Assembly: GCA_029259815.1 (NCBI GenBank)
Contig: JAJDEJ010000113.1
Location: forward strand, 1 to 62,771
Source of the DNA: Planctomycetaceae bacterium
GTDB lineage: Bacteria; Planctomycetota; Planctomycetia; Planctomycetales; Planctomycetaceae
Reading direction: 5' to 3'
Length of the DNA stretch: 62,771 bases
The position numbers were made by a program, and so were the translations under genes. The notes beneath the pieces were generated by a model. That model was not told the DNA's origin. It worked only from the letters and a program-made list of their open reading frames with translations, and searched no databases. This document shows positions 49,100-57,169 of this stretch, in pieces (positions within the stretch are counted from its first letter, which is position 1; each line of letters starts with the position of its first letter).

Positions 49100-49199
49100 G
49101 TCATCCCCGCGCAGGCGGGGATCCAGACCGCTTGGGGTCATTGTTCACGATTGGACACCCTTGCCGCGATCACTGGATTCCCGCCTGCGCGGGAATGAC
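49100..49199. repeat. Inverted pair of CCCGCGCAGGCGGG repeats
   Basis: GTCATCCCCGCGCAGGCGGG (start of a 27-nt unit) is inverted at 49173-49199 with two mismatches, 46 bp apart. Each unit is itself palindromic. This GTCATTCCCGCGCAGGCGGGAATC-like sequence type is widespread in unrelated bacteria. Together with the preceding repeat it fills the 340-bp gap between the esterase and moeA. Confidence 0.85.
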
Positions 49200-49276
49200 G
49201 AGTCTATAGAATCGCCACATGCAATAGCCCGACAGTAATAAATCCCACGTCCCGAGCGTGATGGCAACTATGACTG

Positions 49277-50527
49277 TCACGGCTCGTCGTACCACAGGAC
49301 GTCGACCGCCTTGCCGGGTGCGATACCTTCTGACTCCGGCGGCAAGACCACGAAGCCGTCGGCGCGCGTTGTCGAGGAGAGGATCGACGCTCCGCTGACG
49401 GCGAGGGGAACGATGCCCTCTTCGGTCTTACGGACACGACAATAATCGGTCCGTCCCACGACCGACACAAACTTGCGGGCGGTTGTTTCGGTTGACCGAC
49501 GGTACGGCCAGTCCAACGATCGTCCGCCCATCCGCCGAATGGCGCGACCGGCAAAGAAGTCGTACGCACACAGACAGGAGACCGGATTCCCCGGCAACAG
49601 CAACACGAGAGACTCGTCAATGCGGCCAATGCCCGTCGGACTGGACGGTCGCATGGCGATGCCATGAATCGCCAGTTCGCCCGCCTCAGCGACCAGAGAC
49701 GGAGCGTGATCCTCCGCACCGACGCTCGATCCACCTGAGACCAGAATCACATCGGCCCCCGGCTCTGTTAAAGCGGTGAAGATCGCGTCACGGCTGTCGG
49801 GCACAAACTCGATTGACGTCACCGCTCCCCCATCGCGCGGCACGAGTCCCCGTAACAGGAACGAGTTCGCCTCGTAGATCTGATGTTCTCTTCGCACATC
49901 ACCGGGTTGCACCAGTTCATTCCCCGTGATGATGATCCTGACTCGCGGCTGCGAGACGACCGACACCTCTGCGACACCGATTGATGCCAGCACGGCGACA
50001 TCCTGTGGTCGTAGACGCCGACCTGCCGACAACACGGTTGTCCCCACGGCAATGTCTTCACCAATGCGACCGACATGTTTGCCAACGGCGATTGGCTCTG
50101 TCACCTCGACCAGCCCCTCGTTCTCCCGCGCGACCTCAACCGGCACGACCGCGTCCGCTCCCGTTGGCAAAGGTGCCCCCGTCATGATGCGAACCGCATC
50201 ACCCGACTCGACAGTCACCTCACACGCACGACCGGGGAGCGACTGTCCGACCACCCTGAACGGCAGCGGGTTGTACATGCCCGCCCCTGAAGTCTCATCA
50301 GCACGGACTGCATACCCGTCCATCGCCGACCGATCAAAGGCGGGCACGTTGAGCGTCGCCACGACATCTTCAGCGAGCACACGGCTGTGTCCATCTTGCA
50401 ACAACTCTGTGGCCGATGACAGCCGGGATGTCTGAGTATCGACCCAGCGAATGGCTTCCTCGACGGTCGATCTCGCCGCAAACCCCCGCATGCGGACGTC
50501 ATCGTGCTGCGATGGGGATGTGGTCAT
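49277..50527 (-). CDS. moeA: Molybdopterin molybdotransferase (MoeA)
   Basis: Inserts molybdate into adenylated molybdopterin. The 416-residue protein shows NVPAFDRSAMDGYAVRA, IMTGAPLPTGADAVVPVE, IIITGNELVQPGD and ILVSGGSSVGAEDH (the MoCF-binding loop), then LLLPGNPVSCLCAYDFF and a C-terminal beta-barrel domain. Start ATG 50527 (MTTSPSQHDD) is chosen since the upstream frame is repeat sequence. mobA lies upstream in the same direction, separated by two repeat families. Confidence 0.95.
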   Translation of the reverse strand: MTTSPSQHDDVRMRGFAARSTVEEAIRWVDTQTSRLSSATELLQDGHSRVLAEDVVATLNVPAFDRSAMDGYAVRADETSGAGMYNPLPFRVVGQSLPGRACEVTVESGDAVRIMTGAPLPTGADAVVPVEVARENEGLVEVTEPIAVGKHVGRIGEDIAVGTTVLSAGRRLRPQDVAVLASIGVAEVSVVSQPRVRIIITGNELVQPGDVRREHQIYEANSFLLRGLVPRDGGAVTSIEFVPDSRDAIFTALTEPGADVILVSGGSSVGAEDHAPSLVAEAGELAIHGIAMRPSSPTGIGRIDESLVLLLPGNPVSCLCAYDFFAGRAIRRMGGRSLDWPYRRSTETTARKFVSVVGRTDYCRVRKTEEGIVPLAVSGASILSSTTRADGFVVLPPESEGIAPGKAVDVLWYDEP

Positions 50528-50564
50528 AACAGACGCCTTGGTTGAAATTCGCAATGGAAATCGA

Positions 50565-50590
50565 CTCCCAAGCCGACGGCTCTGCCGTCG
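50565..50590. repeat. ACGGCTCTGCCGT-type palindrome upstream of moeA
   Basis: TCCCAAGCCGACGGCTCTGC followed by CGTCGA is the third copy of the unit seen at 22743-22763 and 33248-33273, here in the opposite orientation to those two. The CGACGGC-TCT-GCCGTCG hairpin is perfect here. It lies in the moeA leader. Confidence 0.85.
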
Positions 50591-50652
50591 ATCGTTTGTT
50601 CTTGATCGATCGAATAGCCATCGTTCGATGGCGGAGAGGCCGTGAGCTTTTC

Positions 50653-50748
50653 GTAGGACGGATTTCCAAATCCGTCCCATCCCCCAATCCAATCGTCAGA
50701 CATGTCTGTTTTACAGTGGTTCTGGACGGACTTGGAAGTCCGTCCTAC
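50653..50748. repeat. Inverted pair of GTAGGACGGA palindromes
   Basis: GTAGGACGGATTTCCAAATC (start of a 25-nt unit, 50653-50677) is inverted at 50724-50748 (GGACGGACTTGGAAGTCCGT...). Each unit is a palindrome in its own right. It lies in the mobA-moeA gap. Confidence 0.88.
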
Positions 50749-50786
50749 GGTCAGTCGGAGTTTTGAAACTGCTTCGTGTCATACAC

Positions 50787-51389
50787 TCACTTCTCCGAAC
50801 TACCGGGGCAAAATCCCGCCCGCTCGAGCAAGGCCACATACTCCTCGGGCGTGTTCGCATTTCGCAGCGAATCGAGGGTAGGGTCAACGAATCGCAGTTC
50901 CTCAACGTCAATTTCATAGGAATTCGATGTGGTCACAAGGTCAAAAGGCCGCCGTCGTCCCTCGGCCAGCAATGCGGCACACTTCTCACCGAGTGACGTG
51001 CGATACACGGCGGCCAGCGGATGGTAGTAACCCTCCTCACGAGAGATCGCCAAATCGTGGTCACCCAGTTTGTCGATGATCGCACGCACGAACTCTGGCA
51101 TCAGCAACGGAACATCACACGACGAGGCAAACGCCGCATCGGCTTCATCCTGAAGGGCCGTCAGACCAGCCGCCAACCCCGCCAATGGCCCCAGTCCCTC
51201 TTGCTCGTCACGCACGATCATGACCCCCTGCGGCACAGGCGGCACCTCCTGATCCGGAGCTGCCACCACCACAATCGGCGTGACGACCTTACCCAATGTC
51301 CGCACGACCCGCTGCAACATTGTCTCCTCACCGAACGGCAGCCACGCCTTCGACTGACCCATGCGACTGCTGCGCCCGCCGCAGAGCAC
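50787..51389 (-). CDS. mobA: Molybdenum cofactor guanylyltransferase (MobA)
   Basis: Adds GMP to molybdopterin to form the bis-MGD or MGD cofactor. The N-terminal LCGGRSSRMGQSKAWLPFG is the nucleotide-binding LxGGxSxRMGxxK motif, and SSCDVPLLMP is the metal-binding second motif. Length 200 is normal. No ATG is available. The GTG at 51389 starts inside the first beta strand, and the frame upstream (TGGIV) continues the expected strand but then runs straight into TGGTTGA repeat units (STINHQPST), so the original start appears to have been displaced by the repeat. Confidence 0.92.
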   Translation of the reverse strand: MLCGGRSSRMGQSKAWLPFGEETMLQRVVRTLGKVVTPIVVVAAPDQEVPPVPQGVMIVRDEQEGLGPLAGLAAGLTALQDEADAAFASSCDVPLLMPEFVRAIIDKLGDHDLAISREEGYYHPLAAVYRTSLGEKCAALLAEGRRRPFDLVTTSNSYEIDVEELRFVDPTLDSLRNANTPEEYVALLERAGFCPGSSEK

Positions 51390-51400
51390 AATGCCGCCGG

Positions 51401-51428
51401 TGGTTGATGGTTGATGGTTGATGGTTGA
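51401..51428. repeat. Heptamer tandem array (TGGTTGA x4)
   Basis: Four perfect copies of TGGTTGA abut the 5' end of mobA. The other strand (TCAACCA) encodes STINHQPST in the mobA frame. An inverted, less perfect array lies at 51528-51548. Confidence 0.93.
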
Positions 51429-51527
51429 TCGATGGGAATTCAGGGGACTGTTTCCTCGTGAATGAACTGGCGCAGACGTGTTGCGAAAGACGTGATATCA
51501 CTCCTGTGGCATTCGAACCACCTACCA

Positions 51528-51548
51528 TCAACTCTCAACCATCAACCC
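51528..51548. repeat. Heptamer tandem array (TCAACCA-type x3), inverted partner of 51401-51428
   Basis: TCAACTC, TCAACCA and TCAACCC follow one another directly before the hpnH start codon, opposite in orientation to the array next to mobA. The roughly 100-bp intergenic region of the divergent genes is thus enclosed by a heptamer hairpin. Confidence 0.85.
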
Positions 51549-51550
51549 CA

Positions 51551-52705
51551 ATGCCTGTACCCGTCTCGCAAATGTGGACTGTCGCCAGTTACGTGTTGGG
51601 CAAGAAACTGCGGCGGGTCGAACGTTACCCGCTGGTGCTCATGCTGGAGCCGTTGTTCCGCTGCAATCTCGCCTGTGCAGGCTGCGGGAAGATTCAGCAT
51701 CCGGTCGAGACGCTCCGTAGACACCTCACGCCACAACAGTGCTTCGATGCCGTCGATGAGTGCGGGGCACCAATGGTCTCGATCCCCGGCGGCGAGCCGC
51801 TGCTGCATCCGGACATCGCGGAGATCGTCGAAGGGCTGGTTGAACGCAAGAAGTACATCTACCTCTGCACCAACGCCATCCTGCTGGAAGAACACCTCGA
51901 TAAGTTCACCCCTTCCAAATACCTCTCGTTCTCCGTGCACATTGACGGCTTGCAGGAGGAGCACGACGAGGCAGTCTGTCGCGACGGCGTGTTCGACGTC
52001 GCAGTCTCCGCCATCCGAGCAGCGGTCGAGCGCGGCTTCCGTGTCACGACCAACACGACCCTCTTCAATCATGCCGACCCGGACCGTGTGCGGGAGATGT
52101 TCGACACGCTGATGGACCTCGGCGTCGAAGGCATGATGGTCTCGCCCGGCTACCCCTACGAGAAGGCCCCCGACCAGGAACACTTCCTGCACAAGAGCGA
52201 AACCATTTCCCTCTTCCAACGCATCCTCGCCCCCCAATCTCAACCCCACAAAAGTCCACGGGCTACGCCCCGTGGGACTGCACCGAAAAAGCGTTGGCAA
52301 TTCAACCAGTCCCCCCTCTTCATGGAGTACCTCCGCGGCAACTTCGACCTCGAATGCACCCCCTGGGGCAACCCCACCTACAACCTGTTCGGCTGGCAAA
52401 AACCCTGCTACCTCATGAACGAAGGCTACGCCACCAGCTTCAACGAACTCATGCAGACGACCGACTGGTCCGCTTACGGCTGCGCCAGCGGCAACCCCAA
52501 ATGCACCGACTGCATGGTCCACAGCGGCTACGAACCCTCCGCCGTGAACGCCACGTTCGGCAGCTTGAAGGGCCTGCTCACCACCGCCCGCCTGACCCTC
52601 CTCGGCCCCCGCAAGAGCGACAACCGCCCGTCGCCACCAATGCCCGCTCCGCATGGACGACACGCCGAGCCGGAAGTCGTCCCGTTGGAAGGATTACACG
52701 TTTGA
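51551..52705 (+). CDS. hpnH: Adenosyl-hopene transferase HpnH (radical SAM)
   Basis: Joins 5'-deoxyadenosine to diploptene in the synthesis of side-chain-extended hopanoids. The 384-residue protein has the radical SAM triad CNLACAGC (CX3CX2C) near residue 38, then [20 protein letters not shown] and [11 protein letters not shown]. The C-terminal part has [13 protein letters not shown] and a cysteine-rich end ([20 protein letters not shown]) as in the family. Residues 235-244 ([10 protein letters not shown]) come from a palindromic insertion before [12 protein letters not shown]. Start ATG 51551 follows the heptamer array. No other hopanoid gene is in the window. Confidence 0.93.
   Translation: MPVPVSQMWTVASYVLGKKLRRVERYPLVLMLEPLFRCNLACAGCGKIQHPVETLRRHLTPQQCFDAVDECGAPMVSIPGGEPLLHPDIAEIVEGLVERKKYIYLCTNAILLEEHLDKFTPSKYLSFSVHIDGLQEEHDEAVCRDGVFDVAVSAIRAAVERGFRVTTNTTLFNHADPDRVREMFDTLMDLGVEGMMVSPGYPYEKAPDQEHFLHKSETISLFQRILAPQSQPHKSPRATPRGTAPKKRWQFNQSPLFMEYLRGNFDLECTPWGNPTYNLFGWQKPCYLMNEGYATSFNELMQTTDWSAYGCASGNPKCTDCMVHSGYEPSAVNATFGSLKGLLTTARLTLLGPRKSDNRPSPPMPAPHGRHAEPEVVPLEGLHV
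52253..52279. repeat. CCACGGG...CCCGTGG palindrome inside hpnH
   Basis: AGTCCACGGGCTACGCCCCG continuing TGGGACT is a single palindromic unit, 27 nt (9 codons), encoding SPRATPRGT in frame. It matches unit A in carB at about 24 of 28 positions. Confidence 0.92.
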
Positions 52706-52897
52706 AGTAACAGAGTTCGCATCAAGGTTTTTTTGAGTAGTCAATGAATGCGAACGTTGCACGACTTCCTTTGAATATCTTCGTCGAGGTTGTCATTAAG
52801 TCTGACGCTCTGGCAGAATGTGTGTTAGCTTGACCCAAGACCCCGGTGAACTTGTACTATCACCTAGATACAGTGCGACGTTTACGGCGAAAGAACT

Positions 52898-54028
52898 ATG
52901 CTCGAAAAACTTCGTGTTCACGGTTTTCGGACCTTGGTCGACACCGAGGTGACGTTTGACCCGTTGACACTCATGATCGGAAGAAATGGTTCAGGAAAAA
53001 CATCACTTTTGGATGCTCTGAAGCTTCTTGGAAACTTTGCACGTGGCGGCGTGGCTCGAGCATTCGGTCCCCCACCATGGTCACTCGGATGGCAACGAAC
53101 GAGAGGTATGGGTCAAATCAATGCTGTGAGGTTTGAGGTTCACCTCAGAGTAGCTGCCGGAGAGAGATATCGCTACCTACTCAGCTTGCAAGAGAAAAAG
53201 GGCGACCCGTGTGTGGTGGAAGAACGACTCACTCGCATTCGTGATAACTTCACAGTCGCGAGTTTCGACTTTAACTCTCCTCCGGAATCTGGAACCATAT
53301 TGAAACCGCCGCCAGATGCCTCTCCCGCTGAGGAAATCCGTGCGGTCAGCGAAGTCTTCAAGCGAGTCACCACATATGAACTCAATCCCTCCGAGATCGA
53401 GCGCGGCAATGATCCAGAACACCAATATGTAAGTCGGGATGGATTTGGAGTCGCTGGATACTTGGCTTCGCTTCGCGACACCTCGTCTGAAAAATTCGAG
53501 AACATCCAACAACAATTGCAGAGATTTCGGCCTGAAACAGATTCGATTGAGGTTTGGTCTGGTGGCAGCACATTGTATTGGGGCCTCCGAGACCGTGGTC
53601 AGGATCGAGCATTTCAGGCTCCACACCTGTCATGGGGTGATCGGCAATTGGTCGGAATTCTTTGTGTCCTCGATCAAAGCTCGTCAGCATCCGGTGCCAC
53701 GATCGCGTTCGAAGAGATAGATCGTGGTTTCCATCCATCCAGATTCAGTCAAGTCCTCGAACTTCTTTCCGAAGCTGCTTATGACGGCATCAATAACGGG
53801 CCTCCCATCCAGGTTGTCGTCACCACCCATAGCCCGTCTTTTGTCAATCAGCTTGGTGACCGCATTGGCGAACTTCGAATGGTCTCTCGCGTTCCAAGCG
53901 GCTCAACACTTGTTCGTCCAGTTAACGAACTTCTTCGCGAAGCCTTCGGACCTGACCCTATCGAACAGCCAGTCGGCGAAGTCTGGGAAATGGGATTATT
54001 GGACGACGTCATTGCGGAGGCAATGTGA
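52898..54028 (+). CDS. AAA-type ATPase (RecF/OLD-like, AAA_21)
   Basis: A 376-residue ABC-class ATPase. The N-terminus LRVHGFRTLVDTEVTFDPLT leads into Walker A GRNGSGKTS at about residues 28-36. Walker B is IAFEEIDRGFHP near residue 270, with the switch histidine in VVTTHSPSFVNQLGD. The insertion between them is short and without obvious coiled coil. OLD-family nucleases have this ATPase fused to a TOPRIM domain; here the TOPRIM-like protein is encoded by the next gene, overlapping by 4 bp. Both are richer in A+T than neighbouring genes, suggesting acquisition. The likely role is phage or plasmid defence, inferred from architecture. Confidence 0.82.
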   Translation: MLEKLRVHGFRTLVDTEVTFDPLTLMIGRNGSGKTSLLDALKLLGNFARGGVARAFGPPPWSLGWQRTRGMGQINAVRFEVHLRVAAGERYRYLLSLQEKKGDPCVVEERLTRIRDNFTVASFDFNSPPESGTILKPPPDASPAEEIRAVSEVFKRVTTYELNPSEIERGNDPEHQYVSRDGFGVAGYLASLRDTSSEKFENIQQQLQRFRPETDSIEVWSGGSTLYWGLRDRGQDRAFQAPHLSWGDRQLVGILCVLDQSSSASGATIAFEEIDRGFHPSRFSQVLELLSEAAYDGINNGPPIQVVVTTHSPSFVNQLGDRIGELRMVSRVPSGSTLVRPVNELLREAFGPDPIEQPVGEVWEMGLLDDVIAEAM

Positions 54029-54609
54029 CCATTCGAATTCTATTGGCTGCTGAGGGTGAAAGCGACGAAATCATCGCTGAGTCGTTGATCAAGTTGTCAT
54101 GGACTCAGGTCGAGATCGTGCGGAAACACTTCCCAGCCAGAGGAATCGCCATGGTCCGGAAGACCATTCCAACTCTCGTCAAAGCTGCTCATTTCCAAGG
54201 ATATGACGCCTTGGTTGTGCATTTTGATCTAGATGACACAGTGCCAGCGAATTTTTGCAACGTTAACGAAAGCCCGCGATGGCAAGAAATCAACGGTAAA
54301 ATCACAGAGACCATTTCCAGGTTGAAGGATGTTCACCGAGAGCGACCGGTTACTTGGACTTTGATGACTCCAGCACAGGCAACAGAAGCTTGGCTCATTT
54401 GGGGACGCGACAATCAGGATGGCACAAAATGGGAGTCAATGAACCGACATTTGCTAAAAGAGAAGCTGTTCGGACAACCCCCTCGAAAGATCGTCGAGAC
54501 TACAACCGAGTTGTCACCGTCATTGATTAACCAATTGGGGGGAGAGTCAAAAAGGCCGCGAAGCCTCGAACAATTCCTTGAATCACTCCAACAGATTACT
54601 GCGCAGTGA
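54025..54609 (+). CDS. TOPRIM-like (DUF4276-type) partner of the ATPase
   Basis: A 194-residue protein with an N-terminal beta strand and glutamate (ILLAAEGESDEIIAESL) and, near residue 75, the strand and acidic pair VVHFDLDD. This E...DxD spacing is that of small TOPRIM proteins such as DUF4276. The GTG start overlaps the ATPase stop (ATGTGA), which implies co-translation. TOPRIM partners of such ATPases commonly act as nucleases. I see no further recognisable domain in the C-terminal half. Confidence 0.6.
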   Translation: MTIRILLAAEGESDEIIAESLIKLSWTQVEIVRKHFPARGIAMVRKTIPTLVKAAHFQGYDALVVHFDLDDTVPANFCNVNESPRWQEINGKITETISRLKDVHRERPVTWTLMTPAQATEAWLIWGRDNQDGTKWESMNRHLLKEKLFGQPPRKIVETTTELSPSLINQLGGESKRPRSLEQFLESLQQITAQ

Positions 54610-54676
54610 CAATTCTGCATGCGGTGAATGCCTTTCCACAGTAAGATTGTTCTTGTTCCAAAAAAACAGGGATCGC

Positions 54677-56185
54677 ATGGTGAAGCCATTCAATTTTAGC
54701 CTTCCTTATGAAACCGCGGAACGTACCCGTCGTGACTTCCTGCTCTCTTCGGCCAGTGGGCTTGGCGCCATCGGTCTCGGGTCGATGCTCGCGGACGATG
54801 GCTTGCTCGCCAGTGATGCGGCGTCTCTCGATGCGGTCAATCCGCTTGCACCAAAAGAGCCGCACTTCGACGCGCAGGCGAAGGCGTGTATCTTCATTTT
54901 CATGGCGGGGGCACCCAGCCATCTCGACTTGTTCGACCCGAAACCCAAGCTCAACGAACTGCACGACCAGCCGATGCCGAAGGAGCTGCTCGAAGGCGTG
55001 CGGTTTGCGTTCCTCAAGCCAGACACGGCCACACTGATGGCACCGGTTAAGCGGACCTTCCAGAAGCATGGTGAATGCGGCATGGAGTTGTCCGACCTGC
55101 TGCCTCACATTGGCGGCGTCGCGGACGACATCTGCCTCGTGCGGTCGATGCACACTGACCAATTCAACCATCACCCCGGCCAACTCCTCATGCAGTGCGG
55201 TCGAGCCACGTTCGGACTGCCGTCGATGGGATCGTGGATGACGTACGGGCTCGGCAGTGAGTCACAGAACCTGCCGGGGTACGTCGTGCTGACCGCCGGT
55301 CGCGGCTCATCAGGCGGCGCGACATTGTGGCAGAGCGGCTTCCTTCCCTCGGTGCATGCAGGAGTCCTGTTCCGCAATCAGGGCGAGCCGGTTCTCAACC
55401 TCGAGAACCCGGCTGGCCTGCCGAACGAACTCCAACGCAAAGGGCTCGACGTGCTACGTGAGGTGAACTCGCAACGTCTCGCGACCATGCACGACCCGGA
55501 GATCGCGTCACGCATCGCCAGTTACGAACTCGCCTTCCGCATGCAGTCAGCCGCTCCCGAACTGATCGACCTTGCTGGCGAGTCCAAGTCCACCCTCGAT
55601 GCCTACGGCGTTGGTCGCAAGGAGCCGGAAAGCAAAGCCTCACGTGGCAAGGGGAACAACGCCTGGGACGGTTTCGCCCGCAACTGCCTCCTCGCCCGCC
55701 GCATGGTCGAACGCGGCGTGCGGTTCATCAACATTGTCCACGCCTCATGGGACCACCACTCCAACATCGACGTGGAACTCGAATACAACGCAGGGATGGC
55801 CGATCAACCAATCGCCGCCCTCATCAGCGATCTCAAACAACGCGGCCTGCTCGACTCAACCATGGTCGTCTGGGGCAGCGAGTTCGGTCGCACGCCTCTC
55901 GGCGAAAACCGAGACGGTCGCGGTGCCGTCACCGGCCGCGATCATCACCCCTACGCGTTCAGCACCTTCCTCGCCGGCGGCGGCATCAAAGGGGGCCAAG
56001 TCTACGGCGAGACCGACGACATCGGCTGGGGCGTCGCCAAGGATCCCGTCCACCCCAACGACTTCCACGCCACCATCCTCAAACAGTTCGGCCTCGACCA
56101 CCTCAAACTCACCCACCGCTTCCAAGGCCGCGACTTCCGGTTGACCGACGTGGGCGGGAGGGTGATCGAGGACTGGGTGGCGTAA
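54677..56185 (+). CDS. DUF1501 secreted protein without adjacent PSD1 partner
   Basis: A 502-residue DUF1501 protein with Tat motif TRRDFLLSSASGLGAIGLGS. Landmarks: [90 protein letters not shown] and the closing [20 protein letters not shown]. It is GC-rich like the core genome, whereas the genes on both sides are not. ATG 54677 has AGGGA upstream. Unlike the two other copies it has no PSD1 gene beside it. Confidence 0.92.
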   Translation: MVKPFNFSLPYETAERTRRDFLLSSASGLGAIGLGSMLADDGLLASDAASLDAVNPLAPKEPHFDAQAKACIFIFMAGAPSHLDLFDPKPKLNELHDQPMPKELLEGVRFAFLKPDTATLMAPVKRTFQKHGECGMELSDLLPHIGGVADDICLVRSMHTDQFNHHPGQLLMQCGRATFGLPSMGSWMTYGLGSESQNLPGYVVLTAGRGSSGGATLWQSGFLPSVHAGVLFRNQGEPVLNLENPAGLPNELQRKGLDVLREVNSQRLATMHDPEIASRIASYELAFRMQSAAPELIDLAGESKSTLDAYGVGRKEPESKASRGKGNNAWDGFARNCLLARRMVERGVRFINIVHASWDHHSNIDVELEYNAGMADQPIAALISDLKQRGLLDSTMVVWGSEFGRTPLGENRDGRGAVTGRDHHPYAFSTFLAGGGIKGGQVYGETDDIGWGVAKDPVHPNDFHATILKQFGLDHLKLTHRFQGRDFRLTDVGGRVIEDWVA

Positions 56186-56335
56186 ACTTTAGCTCGCAAA
56201 GATGTTCTGTCGCCAAGCACTTGATTTTAGTGGTCTGCGCTCGATAGGATTAACGGCAGAATCTGCCGACAGACAGTTGGATTGGCGTTGATTCAAATCC
56301 TCCCGTTGTGGAACCAGTCAGAGAACAGGTAGTAG

Positions 56336-57169
56336 ATGCCCGTCAGCATCGCAACCTCCCATCAGGTCGAAACAATGTCGGGTCCTTCATTTGAGAACCC
56401 ACCTGCTGTCGAGCGTGTCCTCTCTGTGCAATTCCGTGAACTGGGCGGGTTCGATCTCGTGCATTATGGGATGTGGTTTGAACAGATCCGCGATATTTTT
56501 CCTTTGTCAACTCGACAGACTCGGTTACCGCAAATCGTTGAGCGTTTCCCTGCTGCACCGAGTCAACCAAACAGACTTGAATTTGAGATTGGCCCGTCTC
56601 TAAGCCGCTGTGTGTTCTCATCAACCGATCCATCAACTCGTTTGATGCAACTTCAACCCGACCGTTTTGCGATGAACTGGCGTCGCGACTTGGGTGATGA
56701 ATATCGTCCATTCTCTGACACGAGCCAACGATTTGAAGACTCTTTTCGACAATTCGAGCAATTCTGTGCGAACGTTGAACTCTCTGAACCAATTGTCGAG
56801 TTGTGCGAAGTGACTTACGTCAACCGGATCCTCGTGCCGGACGACGAGAATCCCTCCGATTTTTTTGCACAAGTATTCGGAGAAGGTACACTTGGACTGT
56901 CAGCATCATGGCTTGGCCCACTTTCAGCACTTTCGCTGAATCGGCGTTTCGACTTCGCAGAAGAACACGGTCGCCTTTATGCTGAGGCGGCATCGGTGGA
57001 AGATTCAAACGGGCATGCATTCCTCTTAAAAATGGTCGGTCGAACAGTAGTACGCGACGGAGATCAATGGCTGGATCGCTTGCAATTGGCTCACGACTGG
57101 GTCGTTAATGGTTTTGTTGCAATCACAGGTGAGTCTGTTCGCAAAAACATCTGGGGGCAAATAACATGA
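56336..57169 (+). CDS. TIGR04255 family protein
   Basis: A 277-residue protein of the sporadically distributed TIGR04255 family: FENPPAVERVLSVQFRELGG at the start, IRDIFPLSTRQTRLP, LMQLQPDRFAMNWRRDLG near residue 105, and HDWVVNGFVAITGESVRK near the end. No catalytic motif is evident and no function is established for the family. Start ATG 56336 is used; ATG 56375 would remove 13 residues. First gene of a three-gene operon. Richer in A+T than the flanking exported-protein genes. Confidence 0.8.
   Translation: MPVSIATSHQVETMSGPSFENPPAVERVLSVQFRELGGFDLVHYGMWFEQIRDIFPLSTRQTRLPQIVERFPAAPSQPNRLEFEIGPSLSRCVFSSTDPSTRLMQLQPDRFAMNWRRDLGDEYRPFSDTSQRFEDSFRQFEQFCANVELSEPIVELCEVTYVNRILVPDDENPSDFFAQVFGEGTLGLSASWLGPLSALSLNRRFDFAEEHGRLYAEAASVEDSNGHAFLLKMVGRTVVRDGDQWLDRLQLAHDWVVNGFVAITGESVRKNIWGQIT

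Noticed and set aside
51542..52663. Long minus-strand open frame opposite hpnH
   Set aside because: Val/Glu/Gly-rich antisense of hpnH; the radical SAM motifs fix the plus strand as coding.
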